The notes under the pieces: generated by a model | The model's input: only the letters and a program-made list of their open reading frames with translations | Database searches by the model: none | Told to the model about the DNA's origin: nothing | Program-made: the position numbers and the translations under genes | Part shown: piece by piece, positions 8,497 to 17,679 of the stretch | Layout: the number at the start of each line of letters is the position of its first letter | How positions within the stretch are numbered: the first letter of the stretch is position 1 | Assembly (NCBI GenBank): GCA_049426725.1 | Contig: JBMSYN010000010.1 | Span: 1 to 64,000 of the forward strand | DNA length: 64,000 bases | Direction: 5' to 3' | Source: UBA961 sp049426725 | Lineage (GTDB): Bacteria; Bacteroidota; Ignavibacteria; Kapaibacteriales; UBA961

Positions 8497-9804
8497 TCAT
8501 CGCTTTATAAATACATGTGAAGTGTTGCTTTTTCCTGAGGACATTATCACATTATAGACACCAATTGGAAATTGAGAAATATGAATTGGGTCTTGATTGT
8601 ATTGCTGATGAATGAGCCTTCCATTCATGTCATAAATCAAAATCCTATTCATTTCCGGCACTATTGATGTAAATCGCAATATATCATTGTGCATGATGAA
8701 TGGCATTGTTTCCTCAGAGATTGTTTCCTCTGCAGAAGTTGATCTGCAAGCCACATCCATTGTCAATTTCCAGATATCATTCAATAAGAAATTTGGAACG
8801 AAGCCAAGGGAATCCGGGCTATTGCCCATGCGGATCATTAGGAGATCGTGCTGTTTTGAAAATGAAACAATTTGTCCATTCTTTCCCATGCCGGACACAA
8901 CATCTTCGGGGGCATCTTTTGCGAAGTTTCCATTGAAGAAAAACTGATATCCGGGAAGCATATAACCACTTTGACCATTCAGCCACCAGAGATATCCATA
9001 CGATGGATTTAGCACTTGTGAACGAGTGATCATTGCTCGAAAATAATCACGATCTTTCATGATGCTGTCTTTATTCCAAACTCCATCATTGAGCATCAGA
9101 AGTCCAAAACGCGCCATGGCTCTTGGAGTGCTAAAGTACACATTGTTATAGCCTAGTTTTGCCCAGAGTCCTGTCATGCCAATTTTGTTTTTCAACATTG
9201 ATTGGGTATATGCATTCAAAGTCTGGTCTGTTGCTTTTATAAGCACATCTTCAAGTAATGTATAGGGAGCATTGTGATAAGCCCATCGCAAACCGGGATC
9301 GGCAAGATATTGCAAACATGAATCATCTGTGCAATCTTTGTCGGGAACTTCATCATTAAGCCCTGTGGTCATGGTAAGTTGATGTTTGATTTTGATTGCA
9401 TCTTCCTCCTTTTTGGGGAGAGCAGTCCATCCATTCCCAAGATATTTCGATGTAGGATCTTCTATTGAGAGCTTTTTTTCCTCTTGTGCTTTTCCAATCA
9501 AAAATGATGTGAGCGTTTTGCCGGCAGATGCCCAATACCACACACTATCTTTTTTAAATTCGCCAAAATATTTTTCTAATACAATTCTGCCCTTGTATAA
9601 AAGTAGATATCCTTTGGTATTAGATTGTTCGAGGAATTCATACAATGCCGGGATATTTTCGGTGCACCACCCCAATTTTTCGGCGGACAAAGTATCCCAT
9701 TGGGCTTGTGGATTCAAGGGAGGGTAATATGAACCCTGTGCATTGGAAAATGTGATATTTCCAATGAACATACCTATACTTGCTAAGAGTAATCCAAAGC
9801 GCAT
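8497..9804 (-). CDS. Secreted serine hydrolase, beta-lactamase (class C) fold, with T9SS sorting domain
   Basis: A 435-residue protein with a signal peptide (cleavage near SNAQG, residue 23). The Ser-x-x-Lys catalytic motif is SAGKTL near residue 91, and YHNAPY near residue 179 supplies the Tyr-x-Asn element of class C/penicillin-binding-type hydrolases. About 75 C-terminal residues (ILIYDMNGRLI ... FPIGVYNVIMSSG ... FIKR) match the T9SS type-A sorting domain, so the enzyme is probably exported across the outer membrane and anchored or released. Substrate unknown: esterase, peptidase or beta-lactamase are all possible. The ATG at 9804 follows a good GGGAGAAG site. The gene is separated from the upstream TonB receptor by that gene's terminator. 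Confidence 0.9.
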   Translation of the reverse strand: MRFGLLLASIGMFIGNITFSNAQGSYYPPLNPQAQWDTLSAEKLGWCTENIPALYEFLEQSNTKGYLLLYKGRIVLEKYFGEFKKDSVWYWASAGKTLTSFLIGKAQEEKKLSIEDPTSKYLGNGWTALPKKEEDAIKIKHQLTMTTGLNDEVPDKDCTDDSCLQYLADPGLRWAYHNAPYTLLEDVLIKATDQTLNAYTQSMLKNKIGMTGLWAKLGYNNVYFSTPRAMARFGLLMLNDGVWNKDSIMKDRDYFRAMITRSQVLNPSYGYLWWLNGQSGYMLPGYQFFFNGNFAKDAPEDVVSGMGKNGQIVSFSKQHDLLMIRMGNSPDSLGFVPNFLLNDIWKLTMDVACRSTSAEETISEETMPFIMHNDILRFTSIVPEMNRILIYDMNGRLIHQQYNQDPIHISQFPIGVYNVIMSSGKSNTSHVFIKR

Positions 9805-9887
9805 CTTCTTCTCCCAATGATGGCGAAATTTTTAGAGTAAATTTAAGACCAATATTACTTGTTTGTAGTTTAACAACAATATTCCTG

Positions 9888-9922
9888 CCAAAAAAAAGCC
9901 CCACATTGTAGTATGCGGGGCT
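9888..9922 (-). terminator. Intrinsic terminator of the TonB receptor gene
   Basis: On the minus strand AGCCCC pairs with GGGGCT (9917-9922 with 9897-9902) around a 14-base loop and is followed by a run of seven to eight U. It lies 20 bases after the receptor stop codon and before the serine hydrolase gene. Confidence 0.85.
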
Positions 9923-9944
9923 GTGTTTTTCGTATTGCTGATTA

Positions 9945-12900
9945 TCAGAATGAGTATCTGATTCCCAATTGCATCTGCATGCGAGAAAGCAAATCAGAAA
10001 ACTGATATGGATTTTCTCTATCTCTATAGCTGAAGAGAGGAGTTCCAACCGGTAATGCTGTGCCATTTGCTCCAAGAGTATTGCCACTTCTTGCCAATCC
10101 TTCGAAACGCAACATTGCATCGCTTTGATTTGGAACGAAACGATATGCATTAGAGCCAAGATTGATGATATCGAGCGATACCTCCAAATTGTGACCATTT
10201 GCAAAAGGATTGCGAATATCAGCAGCGATACGCAAATCTATGCGATTATTCCAAGGTTCGCGCGCTGCATTTCTCTCAATGATTGTACCACGTGCCGCAT
10301 TCAATGCCTCATCATTAGAAATGAATCTATCGAGTGCATCAAAAGTTGCATCACTTGCACGAGCGGTGCCGGTCACAAGTGCAATATCATTCTTGTCTTT
10401 TGGAACATAAACCAAGTCATTGCTGGTTTGGCCATCGGCATTCAGATCGCCATCATAAACATAAGAGAATGGTTGACCTGAGCGACCTTCATAGAATAAA
10501 GAAGCTTTCAATGAAACTTCAGGTATCAATTCAATGCGATAGGCTGCTGACGCAATCAAGCGATGAGGAATATCAAAATATGAGCGGGAGAGTGTTGGAG
10601 TATTTGGATTGTCTTGGATATAATTGAATCTCCATTGAGATACCGCTTGAGATGACAAACCAGAGTTGATATCATAAGAAGCAGCATGGGTATAAGCAGC
10701 CATCAGGTCCAAACCGGCTTTAAAGGATTTTTGCAATTGTACGGACATATTGTAAGAATATCCCATATCTGTATTGCTTAACAAAATCACATTGGTGAAA
10801 CCTTTGCGACCATCAAGGAATCGTGCTGTTGTGTTTCTTCCATTATAAATTCCATAAACACCACGATTGGCGGGTAATGTTGTCCCAAATTGTGTTGTGT
10901 CGCGTCTTTCACCAAGGTTGAGATCAGTATAAAAGATCTCATTCAAATTTTTGGTATACATACCATCAACGGTTAGGATGATGTCTTCCGGAAGTTTGTA
11001 ATCAAATCCCAAATTCATGCGGAATGTTTGTGGCATTTTGAAATCATTGCCGGTAAGATTCAGCTCTGTGGTTGATGTGATCTTGGTTGTGTCTTTTAAG
11101 TTTCCTGACAATGAATTTGCAATCGTTGGATTGAATCGCACGGTATCTGTACCTGCGGTGGACAATGACAATCTGGCGATTTCAACTCCTGTATTTCCAT
11201 AATGATTGGAAATCCACACAAATGGAACGCGACCTGTGAATATACCTGCTCCACCACGAACTTGGAAAGACTGATCGCCATTCACATCCCAGTTAAATCC
11301 AACTCTAGGTGAGAAAAGCAATGTTGATTTTGGCATTTCTGATGTTTTCCATCCAAGTGTTCTTGTGGAGTCATTTTTATAAACAATAGATCCATTTCCA
11401 TTTGCAAGTGAGGTTACGGTTGCAGTATTCACAAAAGCATTTTCAGCTTTGAAATTGTAGGAAGGTGCATCCGGGAAAACAGGTACATCCACTCTCAATC
11501 CAACATTCACTTTGAGATTATCTGATACTTTGATGTCATCTTGGATATAAGCACCAAGCTGCATTGCGGAGAATTGTGCTGCCCAGTCTGAAGCAAAGCC
11601 GGGGCGTGCAAAAGACATGCTTACTGTAGCAGCATTCCCTGCAACAAAATCATTATAACTATTGAAACGATATGTTCCATAAGCATCTCTAATGAAAAGA
11701 TTGCGGAATGAGAATATTTCATTCTGAGTACCGATTGTCAATGTATGATGTTCATTGAGACTCATCGTGAAATTGTCGGTGATTTCAATCACATCTTGAT
11801 CAAGCTTATTGAAATTTGAAAATTCTTCAGAACCGAGTTGAATTCCAACACCTTGTCCCATGCTTGGATCATTGATTGTGATTGCAGAAAATGGCTTTCC
11901 TGTTACTTCGCGGAAATCACGAATTCTCGTATACCCAACAATCAATTCATTGTGCATATCATCGCCAAGAGAGGAATTGAGTTCAAGCACTGTTGAATTT
12001 TGGGAATTGTTGAAGCGATAATTGCGATCACTAAAACGCAAGCTTGTAACTGTGGTGCTATAATTGTCATCATAAGCACTCACATAATTGTTTCTGAATG
12101 TAAGACGATTGCTCTCATTGATATTCCAATCTAAGCGAGCAAATACCTTGGTGGAAGGACGTGTGATTTCAAAACCCGTCAATTGCCCTGGAGCATATCC
12201 ATACGTGGATGTCAAATGTGATGAGACCAATTGAGCAATTGAATCAATTTGTTTTGCTCTGGTGTTTTGAGTCAAAGCAACATTATCAACTGGTTGAACG
12301 CGTGAAGTGAACTCAGCATTGGCAAAGAAAAATAATTTATCCGGGATGATTGGGCCACCAACTCGCACACCTGTTTGCAATTCATTGAAATTATTGAAGA
12401 CAGTTGTGATTGTAGTGTCCTTTGTCAATGGATCTAACAAATTATTATTTACAATGTTTTTTCTGGTGATTGATAAGTCACTAATCATTGCCTGACTTCT
12501 AGTAAACCAGTAAGCAGAACCTTCAAATTTATTTGTTCCTGAACGAGTAACAGCATTGACACCACCACCGGTGAATCTTCCTTGTCGCACATCATACGGT
12601 GCAACAAGAACCTGAAACTCCTCAATAGCATCAAGTGAAACAGGATTCGTATTGGCTTGTCCACCCGGAGTTCCGGCACTTCCCAAACCAAAGAGATCAG
12701 TGTAATTGGATCCATCGATTTGAATATTATTATAACGATTGTTTCTTCCTGCAACAGAAACACCTCCACCTGTTGAAACCACTTGCGGAGTGAACTTTGC
12801 AAAATCTTGGAATGAGCGTGAGATAGTGGGGAAATTATTTAACTGTTCTTTAGACACATTGGTTTGTGCACCTGTTCTTGAAGCACCAAATACACCTTTT

Positions 12901-13298
12901 TGTGCCATGACTGTCACTTCATCAGTTGATACAACCTTTTCTGACAATGCCATGTTGATTTTGAGGTTTTGACCAAGTTTTACGAATTGATTTGACAAAG
13001 AAGATTCACCATAACCAACAGCCGATGCTTTTATGGTATATGGTCCACCAACACGAACATTGTTGATTGTAAATGTTCCATTGCTTTTTGCATTTGCTCC
13101 AAATCGAGTACCGGTTGGAATATGAATGGCGATGACTTTTGCACCGGCCACCACACCACCATTGGCAGCTCTAACGGTTCCTGTGATTCCACCACTGGTC
13201 ACACCTTGCGCATGCATTGCCACAGGTGAAACAGTAGAGCAGAATAATCCCAAGCCCATAATGGCACTTGCACAAAGTGAAAGTACAGTATGTCTCAT
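9945..13298 (-). CDS. TonB-dependent receptor, Oar-like, with carboxypeptidase-like N-terminal domain
   Basis: A 1117-residue outer-membrane receptor. After a signal peptide ending near MHAQG come a carboxypeptidase-regulatory-like Ig fold (GGITGTVRAANGG to about residue 120), a plug domain (LNNFPTISRSFQDFAKFTP, residues about 155-270) and a large beta-barrel ending in QLGIRYSF, the typical terminal aromatic. This layout is that of Oar-type receptors of the FCB group. The substrate is unknown; no SusD partner lies alongside. I chose the ATG at 13298 because AAGGAG precedes it by five bases and the signal peptide then starts MRHTVL; an upstream in-frame start at 13340 lacks this. A strong terminator follows, suggesting a monocistronic gene. 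Confidence 0.93.
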   Translation of the reverse strand: MRHTVLSLCASAIMGLGLFCSTVSPVAMHAQGVTSGGITGTVRAANGGVVAGAKVIAIHIPTGTRFGANAKSNGTFTINNVRVGGPYTIKASAVGYGESSLSNQFVKLGQNLKINMALSEKVVSTDEVTVMAQKGVFGASRTGAQTNVSKEQLNNFPTISRSFQDFAKFTPQVVSTGGGVSVAGRNNRYNNIQIDGSNYTDLFGLGSAGTPGGQANTNPVSLDAIEEFQVLVAPYDVRQGRFTGGGVNAVTRSGTNKFEGSAYWFTRSQAMISDLSITRKNIVNNNLLDPLTKDTTITTVFNNFNELQTGVRVGGPIIPDKLFFFANAEFTSRVQPVDNVALTQNTRAKQIDSIAQLVSSHLTSTYGYAPGQLTGFEITRPSTKVFARLDWNINESNRLTFRNNYVSAYDDNYSTTVTSLRFSDRNYRFNNSQNSTVLELNSSLGDDMHNELIVGYTRIRDFREVTGKPFSAITINDPSMGQGVGIQLGSEEFSNFNKLDQDVIEITDNFTMSLNEHHTLTIGTQNEIFSFRNLFIRDAYGTYRFNSYNDFVAGNAATVSMSFARPGFASDWAAQFSAMQLGAYIQDDIKVSDNLKVNVGLRVDVPVFPDAPSYNFKAENAFVNTATVTSLANGNGSIVYKNDSTRTLGWKTSEMPKSTLLFSPRVGFNWDVNGDQSFQVRGGAGIFTGRVPFVWISNHYGNTGVEIARLSLSTAGTDTVRFNPTIANSLSGNLKDTTKITSTTELNLTGNDFKMPQTFRMNLGFDYKLPEDIILTVDGMYTKNLNEIFYTDLNLGERRDTTQFGTTLPANRGVYGIYNGRNTTARFLDGRKGFTNVILLSNTDMGYSYNMSVQLQKSFKAGLDLMAAYTHAASYDINSGLSSQAVSQWRFNYIQDNPNTPTLSRSYFDIPHRLIASAAYRIELIPEVSLKASLFYEGRSGQPFSYVYDGDLNADGQTSNDLVYVPKDKNDIALVTGTARASDATFDALDRFISNDEALNAARGTIIERNAAREPWNNRIDLRIAADIRNPFANGHNLEVSLDIINLGSNAYRFVPNQSDAMLRFEGLARSGNTLGANGTALPVGTPLFSYRDRENPYQFSDLLSRMQMQLGIRYSF

Positions 13299-13428
13299 AA
13301 CACTCCTTGAATTGTGAAACTCATACAACCTATGTTGCATGAATGAGAAATTTATGTGTGAAGAGAAAAATGCAATATTCAGTATGCCAAATTGTGATTT
13401 TTCATGAATGAAATCATATTACCATGTG

Positions 13429-13989
13429 TTAATATGAAATAGACTCATGAGGATTTTTTAGGTACCTCTGCACAATGAATGCAGAAAAGAAACCAAATGC
13501 GGCTCCAAAGAGAAGTCCACCAATGACATCCAATGGATAATGTACTCCTACATATATTCTTGAATAACTAACCAGCATCGCCAAGATGATGATTGGTAAT
13601 CGAAGATGCGGGAACAACATGCAGATAAACATTGCCATGCATCCATTGTTGATTGCATGGGTGGAAGGAAAAGACTGTCCGGGACCACAAGGAATCAACA
13701 ATCGAACATTTGCCTCTTGCCTGCAAGGTCTCTCTCTATTGAATGTAGGCTTCAAAACATGAGTTGAAAATTGATCTGTAATGCCAAGAGTCAGTGCCAA
13801 TGCAAACAGTGACACGAATCCTTTTTTCTTATATCTATATGCAATGTAGAATGCAAAAGAAAGATAAATCGGCCATGTATTTTTTGTGGAAGTGATAAAT
13901 GTAAAGAGTAAATCGGTGGGTGGTGATGTCAGCATTCCATTCAATAGCTGAAATAATGCAGAGTCAAAGTCAAGTAGGATATTCTGCAC
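13429..13989 (-). CDS. PAP2-family membrane phosphatase
   Basis: A 186-residue integral membrane phosphatase of the PAP2 superfamily, whose members dephosphorylate phosphatidic acid, undecaprenyl pyrophosphate or related lipids on the outer face of the inner membrane. All three motifs are present: KPTFNRERP (residues 80-88), SFPSTHA (106-112, catalytic His) and SRIYVGVHYPLDVIGG (143-158, catalytic His and Asp). Several hydrophobic helices surround them. The start is GTG at 13989, supported by GGAG six bases before it. The family does not reveal whether this is a UppP-like (BacA-independent) enzyme or a lipid A phosphatase. Confidence 0.92.
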   Translation of the reverse strand: MQNILLDFDSALFQLLNGMLTSPPTDLLFTFITSTKNTWPIYLSFAFYIAYRYKKKGFVSLFALALTLGITDQFSTHVLKPTFNRERPCRQEANVRLLIPCGPGQSFPSTHAINNGCMAMFICMLFPHLRLPIIILAMLVSYSRIYVGVHYPLDVIGGLLFGAAFGFFSAFIVQRYLKNPHESISY

Positions 13990-14073
13990 AGTATTCTCCG
14001 AATGGAACTCTACTAATCATAAGGCAATTTGACATTTTTTACACAAAATCAGGAGTTGAGTTTTCCACAATGT

Positions 14074-16158
14074 TCACTCGCTTGTGCTTCTGCCAACTCT
14101 TCGTGCTATAATCATCTCTGTAATCGCAAAACACAAAGCAAGGATGAGGAATAATCGCCATAATTCAGTACCTACTCTTGCTTTCGCAACTGAATCTCCA
14201 ATTCGTGATGATTGGTGTAATTCCTGAACTAAAGAGGGTGATTTCACGCGGTTTTTTATTGCTTTGAGCAAGTCATTATCAGATGCATAAGCAAGATGAC
14301 CTTCCTTCACGGGGATATTGACCGACAATGCCGTAAGTGATTCACCTTCTTTATTGCGTATGGCATATACACCCGGATTGTTTAATCGTCCAATGCGAAC
14401 TGAGAGCCCTCCCGGTACAGTGTTCCCTTGAACTTGTGATTCTGTTCCTTTTGGATCACTCACACGCACCATTTGTTCGGCAGTTTTCATTGCTTTTGTG
14501 GGTATGAGTGCTATGGCATCATCACCTGTGATCAATTCTGATGTCAGCATTTCTTTGGCTGACAAATATTGCATTGACCGATACAGAAGTGTTGGCAGTA
14601 ATCCTGAATAAGGGAATGAACTCCAAGCGGGGGAGGGTGGTACCGCACAGTATAATATTTTACCTTCACCTCTTCGCACTTCGGTCAGAAAACTTCCACC
14701 TTGCATTTGAATCAATGATTGACCACCACCACCTGTCAATGCTTTTTTGATTTTTGGTGAATCACCAAGCGATGTCTCCATTTCCAATCCTTTGAATACA
14801 CCACGGAACAAAGGATGCTGTCTGTCAACGCTTGTGCAAAGTCCGGGAGATCGTTCGGAAAATGCCTGTACTTGCAGTGGCGCCAGACCCAGCATTGTCA
14901 ATGCCGGAATTTGCTCAGCGGGATCCAAGCGATCATCGGGGAAAATGAGTGCGGTTCCACCTGATTGTATGAATGCATCTAATCGGCTTGCTTCATTTCG
15001 ATTCAAAGCTCCGGCAACAATGATGATATCATGTTCTTCATAATTCACCGTGCCTGCCTGATCTGCTGAATAAGAAGCGTAAGAGCTTATTGCATTTGAA
15101 GTTGCAAGTCGAAGAAATTCTGCTGCGCTGCCTGATGCTATGGCACCAACTATCGGTGGAGGTGGAATGATGAATGCCGCATGCCGCACATTGTCATGTT
15201 CAAGAGCATCCGGCTCGATCATCATCCGAACTCGGACGATTCCTGACATTGATGGTGGTGCTGACAATGTGACTGTTGTGGATGTTCCAGCACTGATATC
15301 AATGCTTTTTTGAGCAACCCTTTGCTCATTGAACAACATGCTTATGATAAGTCCGCGGATGTCGGTTGATCCACTATTTGTTAAGCGAGCCTGGATGTCA
15401 GCAGATTTTCCCTTTTCAAACATCGTTGTCATCATCATGATTGTGTCGATGGACACATTCGTTGAAGGATTTCCATTTTGCATTGGTATGACATATACTG
15501 CTGTTTGATCATCAAACAATTGCAATGAATCTGTCACAATGGAGGCATGCTGTGATTGCTGTATGTCTGTTATAAGATAAACTTCTTTGTGTATGTTCAA
15601 AGAAGCATCAAGGAGACCTTGAGAAGCTCGCAATCCATCATTGAGCGTAGCCGTGGAATAGGCAGGAGTACTCGCATTGATTTCTTTCAATAAGAATTCG
15701 GGATTTCTGCTAAATGATCTTTTTCTTTGATTGGCAATCGAAGATAGAGGCAGAAATGCCATTTCATCTCCTTCCTTCATTGCCAATGCGATTTGTTTTG
15801 CAATACCCTTCGCTTTAGCAAAACGATTTCCTCCTGCATCGGAAACATCCATGCTGAGTGAATTATCTAGAATGACAATGATGCTTGTTTTTGCATGAGA
15901 ACCCAAAGCAGGGAATGAACTCTTTATCGTTGGACGCGAAAAAGCCAATACGCAACAAATGATGATAAGTGTTCGCAGGATCAAGAGAAGTATTTGCTGG
16001 GTCTTGAGTTTTCGTATACTTGTTTTTTGCAATTCTTTGATGAATCGCAATGTGCTGAAATCAATCGTTTTCAATTTCCGTAGATTCAACAAATGAAGAA
16101 TCACGGGAATTGCCGCCGCGATGAGTCCAATCAAAACAAGTGGATTAAGAAATGTCAT
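14074..16158 (-). CDS. BatA-like membrane protein with von Willebrand factor A domain
   Basis: A 694-residue inner-membrane protein. The N-terminus MTFLNPLVLIGLIAAAIPVILHLLNLR is the BatA signature with a membrane helix and is followed by a second helix near residues 57-75. The vWA domain starts at about residue 90 with VILDNSLSMD (DxSxS metal-binding motif). A long extracytoplasmic region follows, then a C-terminal helix (FLILALCFAITEMII). Such proteins usually sit near MoxR ATPases and other Bat proteins; none is visible here. The gene overlaps nothing and lies 36 bases after mscL in the direction of transcription. The function in this lineage is not established. Confidence 0.88.
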   Translation of the reverse strand: MTFLNPLVLIGLIAAAIPVILHLLNLRKLKTIDFSTLRFIKELQKTSIRKLKTQQILLLILRTLIIICCVLAFSRPTIKSSFPALGSHAKTSIIVILDNSLSMDVSDAGGNRFAKAKGIAKQIALAMKEGDEMAFLPLSSIANQRKRSFSRNPEFLLKEINASTPAYSTATLNDGLRASQGLLDASLNIHKEVYLITDIQQSQHASIVTDSLQLFDDQTAVYVIPMQNGNPSTNVSIDTIMMMTTMFEKGKSADIQARLTNSGSTDIRGLIISMLFNEQRVAQKSIDISAGTSTTVTLSAPPSMSGIVRVRMMIEPDALEHDNVRHAAFIIPPPPIVGAIASGSAAEFLRLATSNAISSYASYSADQAGTVNYEEHDIIIVAGALNRNEASRLDAFIQSGGTALIFPDDRLDPAEQIPALTMLGLAPLQVQAFSERSPGLCTSVDRQHPLFRGVFKGLEMETSLGDSPKIKKALTGGGGQSLIQMQGGSFLTEVRRGEGKILYCAVPPSPAWSSFPYSGLLPTLLYRSMQYLSAKEMLTSELITGDDAIALIPTKAMKTAEQMVRVSDPKGTESQVQGNTVPGGLSVRIGRLNNPGVYAIRNKEGESLTALSVNIPVKEGHLAYASDNDLLKAIKNRVKSPSLVQELHQSSRIGDSVAKARVGTELWRLFLILALCFAITEMIIARRVGRSTSE

Positions 16159-16194
16159 GAGATTTACTACTATTAAATGATTACCCCTGAAACA

Positions 16195-16623
16195 TCAAGA
16201 TTGTTCTTGAAGATCCATCGTGCAATGTCCGCAACGCAATGCTTGCACGGGAATCTTCATGAAACAATATGGACATTCCTTTTCTTTACTGTCTTTTGAC
16301 TGCTGAAACTTCATGAAAGCTCTCGTCATTGCAAAAATGGTAACGGAAACAATCACGAAATCTAAAATGGAATTCAAGAATAAACCTAAATTCAAGGTGG
16401 GTGCTCCGGCATCTTTTGCTGCCTTCAATGTCGGATAGTCAATACCATTGAGACTGACGAAAAAATTGGAAAGATCCACTTTATTCATTGCTCCCAGTGG
16501 TGGCATGACGATGTCATTGACAAGTGAAGTAACGATTTTGCCGAAGGCACCACCAATCATCACGCCAATTGCCAAATCCAGGACATTCCCTTTATTGATA
16601 AATTCTTTAAAATCTTTCAGCAT
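16195..16623 (-). CDS. mscL: Large-conductance mechanosensitive channel with C-terminal zinc ribbon
   Basis: A 142-residue protein that opens under membrane tension to release solutes during hypo-osmotic shock. The amphipathic N-terminus and first pore helix are MLKDFKEFINKGNVLDLAIG and VMIGGAFGKIVTSLVNDIVM; the second helix is near residues 85-103. The C-terminal end carries CPYC and CGHC pairs spaced about 12 residues apart, a zinc-ribbon-like tail in place of the simple helical bundle of E. coli MscL. The ATG at 16623 has AGGAG seven bases before it; an in-frame start at 16647 does not. The tail's function is unknown. Confidence 0.94.
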   Translation of the reverse strand: MLKDFKEFINKGNVLDLAIGVMIGGAFGKIVTSLVNDIVMPPLGAMNKVDLSNFFVSLNGIDYPTLKAAKDAGAPTLNLGLFLNSILDFVIVSVTIFAMTRAFMKFQQSKDSKEKECPYCFMKIPVQALRCGHCTMDLQEQS

Positions 16624-16788
16624 GTCTCTACTCCTAAGATGACCCAAAATTCAGGAAATGAGCGCTTCTCTGCAAACGAATTCCGAATGGAAGGATGTCT
16701 TTTCCACATGCCTATTCGAAATAGCAAGAAAAGCAGGTGTTTTCGTATTTTGCAGATATTCTGATATACTTTTCGCAAGGATTGCTTC

Positions 16789-17673
16789 ATGGCTGAGCAT
16801 GGAATGGGCATAGATGCCTCTGAAAAAAATGAACTTCTCGGGAAACGCATAGATTGTCTTGATAAAGGCTTTGTTCGCCTCATCGACGTAATGGGTGATG
16901 ATGCTTCAATTGTCCAAGCGGCTCGCGTGTCCTATGGTTCCGGAACAAAAAAGGTACATGAAGATCGCGGTCTCATTCGCTATTTGCTACGCCATGCGCA
17001 TACAACTCCTTTCGAGATGGTTGAGTTCAAGTTCCATGTGAAGTTGCCAATCTTTGTTGCAAGACAATGGATCAGACATCGCACTGCGAATGTGAATGAA
17101 TATAGTGGTCGCTATTCGGAAATGAAAGATGAATTCTATACTCCGGCAGTACAAGACATTCGTCCACAAAGTGTTTCCAATAAGCAAGGCAGATCCGATG
17201 AAACTCTTCCTGATGGCATGGCTGAACAAGCGGCGCAGGCTTTCAAGAAAGGTCAGGATGATGCATATGCACAATATCAAGAATTCTTGGAGCAAGGCAT
17301 CGCTCGAGAAATTGCTCGCATCAATTTGCCGGTGTCTAATTATACTGAGTGGTATTGGAAGATTGATTTGCATAATCTCTTTCATTTTCTTCGACTCCGC
17401 ATTGATGCGCATGCACAATATGAAATTCGCGTATTTGCAGAAGCAATAGCCGAATTAGTGAAACCATTTGTGCCTCATGCTTGGGAAGCATTTGAGGATT
17501 ATATTCTGAATGCTCATCGCTTGACAGCCCCAGAAATAAAAGTAATGAAACATTTGCTTCAATCAGTTTCTTTACCAACTGATGAGCAATTGGCTGAACT
17601 TGGTTTAAAAGGAAGAGAAGCAGTAGAATTCAAAGAAAAAATGAAGGATGTATTTTCTTCAGATAATTTTTGA
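16789..17673 (+). CDS. thyX: Flavin-dependent thymidylate synthase
   Basis: A 294-residue cytosolic enzyme that makes dTMP from dUMP using methylene-tetrahydrofolate, FAD and NADPH; it acts as a tetramer. The signature RHRTANVNEYSGRYS (RHRx7S class) lies near residues 98-112, preceded by FVARQW. TPFEMVEFKFHVKLP and RIDAHAQYEIR are further family blocks. At 294 residues it is slightly longer than the usual 220-260 because of an N-terminal extension of about 30 residues. The stop is followed within seven bases by the start of the di-haem peroxidase gene. The FAD-dependent route replaces or supplements ThyA; no thyA is seen here. Confidence 0.95.
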   Translation: MAEHGMGIDASEKNELLGKRIDCLDKGFVRLIDVMGDDASIVQAARVSYGSGTKKVHEDRGLIRYLLRHAHTTPFEMVEFKFHVKLPIFVARQWIRHRTANVNEYSGRYSEMKDEFYTPAVQDIRPQSVSNKQGRSDETLPDGMAEQAAQAFKKGQDDAYAQYQEFLEQGIAREIARINLPVSNYTEWYWKIDLHNLFHFLRLRIDAHAQYEIRVFAEAIAELVKPFVPHAWEAFEDYILNAHRLTAPEIKVMKHLLQSVSLPTDEQLAELGLKGREAVEFKEKMKDVFSSDNF

Positions 17674-17679
17674 TTGTAC

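Noticed and set aside
9638..10204. 188-codon minus-strand frame inside the TonB receptor end
   Set aside because: It overlaps two well-supported genes and the terminator and has no recognisable protein features.
12485..12802. 105-codon minus-strand frame within the TonB receptor
   Set aside because: It is an alternative frame of the same strand within a strongly supported gene and lacks a start signal.
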